Assembly (NCBI GenBank): GCA_002371755.1
Contig: DFGM01000085.1
Location: 1-7,209 of the forward strand
Direction of reading: 5' to 3'
DNA length: 7,209 nt
DNA from: Verrucomicrobia bacterium UBA3750
Lineage (GTDB): Bacteria > Verrucomicrobiota > Kiritimatiellia > RFP12 > UBA1067
Under the pieces are notes generated by a model that was given only the letters and a program-made list of their open reading frames with translations, was not told where the DNA came from and did no database searches. The position numbers were made by a program, and so were the translations under genes. Positions within the stretch are counted from its first letter, which is position 1. Each line of letters begins with the position of its first letter. This document shows, piece after piece, positions 6,508 through 7,209 of the stretch.

Positions 6508-6705
6508 TCACGAGTTCTGCGCCGCGATTGCGGTATTCCGTGGTTCGCGCTTGTTTCCGGTATGGAGTTTCGCCATTGCAAGAATCGCGGTGCGCAGTGC
6601 GTTTAAACGCGCCCTTCCGTCAATGTGCCTAACTGCGGCGAAAGTAAGCTTCGCCGCAGATTCCGATGACAGCCGCACGGAAAGGCTCTGTTTGTTCATT
6701 GCCAT
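6508..6705 (-). CDS. Hypothetical small basic protein, possible ribbon-helix-helix regulator
   Basis: The frame is 65 codons from ATG 6705, or 63 from ATG 6699. The N-terminal part, NKQSLSVRLSSESAAKL, followed by GRARLNALRTAILAMAKL, resembles ribbon-helix-helix DNA-binding proteins: a beta strand with alternating residues, then two short helices with a GR.R-type turn. The match is by eye and weak. No Shine-Dalgarno site precedes either ATG. The -10 box at 6713..6708 would place the transcript start near 6701, so ATG 6699 could be read as a leaderless mRNA. The alternative is that this is an untranslated 5' leader of the phosphate transporter (about 240 nt). The tail after about residue 50 is polar and unlike the start. 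In the next frame the same bases read EYRNRGAELVKEL before a stop, so a frameshift near the end is conceivable. Confidence 0.35.
   Translation of the reverse strand: MAMNKQSLSVRLSSESAAKLTFAAVRHIDGRARLNALRTAILAMAKLHTGNKREPRNTAIAAQNS
6599..6610. repeat. 12-bp perfect palindrome in the transporter leader
   Basis: GCGTTTAAACGC is its own reverse complement. It lies between the promoter and the phosphate transporter gene, inside the doubtful small ORF, 22 nt downstream (in transcription) of a stronger hairpin. It could be a regulator site or chance. Confidence 0.4.
6633..6659 (-). promoter_or_regulatory. Stable hairpin in the leader / small ORF
   Basis: A perfect 10-bp stem, CTGCGGCGAA paired with TTCGCCGCAG, closes a 7-nt loop (6643-6649). 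On the minus-strand transcript it would form about 40-65 nt after the predicted start. It is not followed by a U-run, so it is not an intrinsic terminator. It could stabilise the mRNA, form part of a structured leader, or simply reflect codon choice in the SAAKL..FAAV stretch of the small ORF. Confidence 0.45.
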
Positions 6706-6707
6706 AA

Positions 6708-6737
6708 ATTATACCACACATGATGTGCCGCGGTCAA
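6708..6737 (-). promoter_or_regulatory. Sigma70-type promoter driving leftward transcription
   Basis: On the minus strand: -35 TTGACC (6737..6732, 5 of 6 matches to TTGACA), an 18-nt spacer, and -10 TATAAT (6713..6708, perfect), preceded by TGG, giving an extended TGnTATAAT. The predicted start is near 6701. This is the best promoter in the window and would transcribe the small ORF, the Na/Pi cotransporter and probably the glycosidase genes beyond it. Confidence 0.75.
6717..6727. promoter_or_regulatory. Candidate operator palindrome between -35 and -10
   Basis: CACATGATGTG has two 5-bp half-sites, CACAT and ATGTG, around one central base, entirely inside the promoter spacer. A protein bound here would block RNA polymerase. 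Binding by the adjacent small ORF product is only a guess. It does not resemble a Pho box, which consists of direct repeats. Confidence 0.4.
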
Positions 6738-6791
6738 GGGGGCCAGACCTTCATGGACATAAATTTTCCTATCGCATTCTGGTTCGCAATA

Positions 6792-7209
6792 TCAAGTTTC
6801 TAACGACTGGACGGCGACTATGGTGCGCGCGATGAGGTCGTCAAGAGTCCAGCCGAGCTGGTCCGCCCCGCGCCGTATCACGTCGCGCGAGCAGCCGGCG
6901 GCGAATTTCTTGTCCTTGAACTTCTTCTTCACGCTCTTCAGGTTCAGGTCCTTCGCGCTTTTCGAGGGGTACATCAGCACGACGGCGCCGAGAAGCCCCG
7001 TCAATTCGTCTACGGCATATAGGATCTTCTCCATCTCGTGTTCGGGAGCGACGTCGGTGCAGATGGCGTAACCGTGCGAGGCGACGGCCCGGTTGATTGA
7101 ATCCTCGACGCCCAGCTCTTTCAGCAGCGTCTGGCTCTTGACGCAGTGCTCCTGCGGCCATTGCTCGAAGTCGATGTCGTGCAACATCCCCACGATCCCC
7201 CAGTAGTCC
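6792..7209 (-). CDS. HD-domain (HDIG-type) phosphohydrolase-like protein, 5' end outside the window
   Basis: The open frame enters from the right edge and continues for 138 codons to TGA 6794-6792. The GTG at 7193 is not a likely start, because the frame upstream still reads the conserved DYWGIVGMLHDIDFE of the family. Visible metal-site residues of the HD superfamily are His10-Asp11 (in MLHDID), His45 (in ASHGY) and Asp67 (in AVDELTG), counted from the first full codon. The first metal His is expected in the missing N-terminal part (perhaps 45-50 residues). The C-terminal half has a Lys-rich helix (SVKKKFKDKKFA) and then the helical tail typical of small, roughly 185-residue HDIG proteins of anaerobes and gut bacteria. 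The substrate is unknown; hydrolysis of a nucleotide or phosphoester is the family expectation. No terminator follows. The next promoter begins about 55 nt downstream. Confidence 0.88.
   Translation of the reverse strand, partial: DYWGIVGMLHDIDFEQWPQEHCVKSQTLLKELGVEDSINRAVASHGYAICTDVAPEHEMEKILYAVDELTGLLGAVVLMYPSKSAKDLNLKSVKKKFKDKKFAAGCSRDVIRRGADQLGWTLDDLIARTIVAVQSLET

Noticed and set aside
6732..6749. GGTC...GACC inverted repeat after the HD gene
   Set aside because: Only a 4-bp outer stem with asymmetric G/C filling and no T-run follows it. It overlaps the -35 box, and I could not support a terminator or a REP element from it.
7193..7193. GTG at 7193 as the start of the HD-domain gene
   Set aside because: The in-frame sequence upstream to the window edge (DYWGIV) is part of the conserved HD motif region, so the gene begins outside the window.
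1..7209. CRISPR arrays, tRNA or rRNA genes, insertion sequences
   Set aside because: No regularly spaced repeats, no cloverleaf-like or rRNA-like sequence and no transposase motifs were seen on either strand.

Overview
This window comes from a bacterial chromosome of moderate-to-high GC. Everything I can support as coding is on the minus strand. Clear Shine-Dalgarno sites (AAGGAG-type before two genes), a TTGACC/TATAAT promoter and secreted plant-polysaccharide glycosidases argue against Bacteroidota, which rarely use such sites. They fit an anaerobic polysaccharide degrader such as a Kiritimatiellota/Verrucomicrobiota or Planctomycetota-type organism. This assignment is inference from style and gene content only.

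Layout in the direction of transcription (high to low coordinates). (1) An HD-domain phosphohydrolase-like protein, cut by the right edge (>7209..6792). (2) An intergenic region with a strong sigma70-type promoter (6737..6708) that has an 11-bp palindrome in its spacer. A short, possibly leaderless ORF resembling a ribbon-helix-helix protein follows (6705/6699..6508), with a 10-bp-stem hairpin inside it. (3) A complete Na+/phosphate cotransporter of the NptA/PhoU-like type (6463..4784). (4) A 163-nt remnant of an iron-containing alcohol dehydrogenase (4741..4579): its start, with an excellent RBS, is joined directly to its last ~32 codons, and everything between is missing. (5) An 870-residue secreted fusion of a GH43-like five-bladed propeller and a GH2 beta-glycosidase (4563..1951). 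(6) One base later, a secreted GH106-like (alpha-L-rhamnosidase-type) protein (1949..525). It is much shorter than the family norm and its 3' end looks frameshifted. (7) A spacer holding a doubtful 64-codon ORF and a 70-80-bp palindromic repeat element. (8) The start of a secreted carboxymuconolactone decarboxylase-family protein, cut by the left edge (224..1).

Items 3 to 6 are close enough to be one transcript (gaps of 42, 15 and 1 nt). The two glycosidases would act outside the cytoplasm on complex plant glycans: rhamnose release by GH106, with arabinose/xylose- or galactose/glucuronate-type release by GH43/GH2.

The most unusual aspect is repeated loss of internal sequence. The alcohol dehydrogenase has collapsed at a 12-base microhomology. 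The GH106 protein lacks several segments normally present and has a probable one-base frameshift. The GH43 and GH2 units are joined with almost no linker. This could be deletion-driven erosion of an operon, a set of naturally compact enzymes, or an assembly problem. I found no CRISPR array, tRNA, rRNA or intact mobile-element gene.
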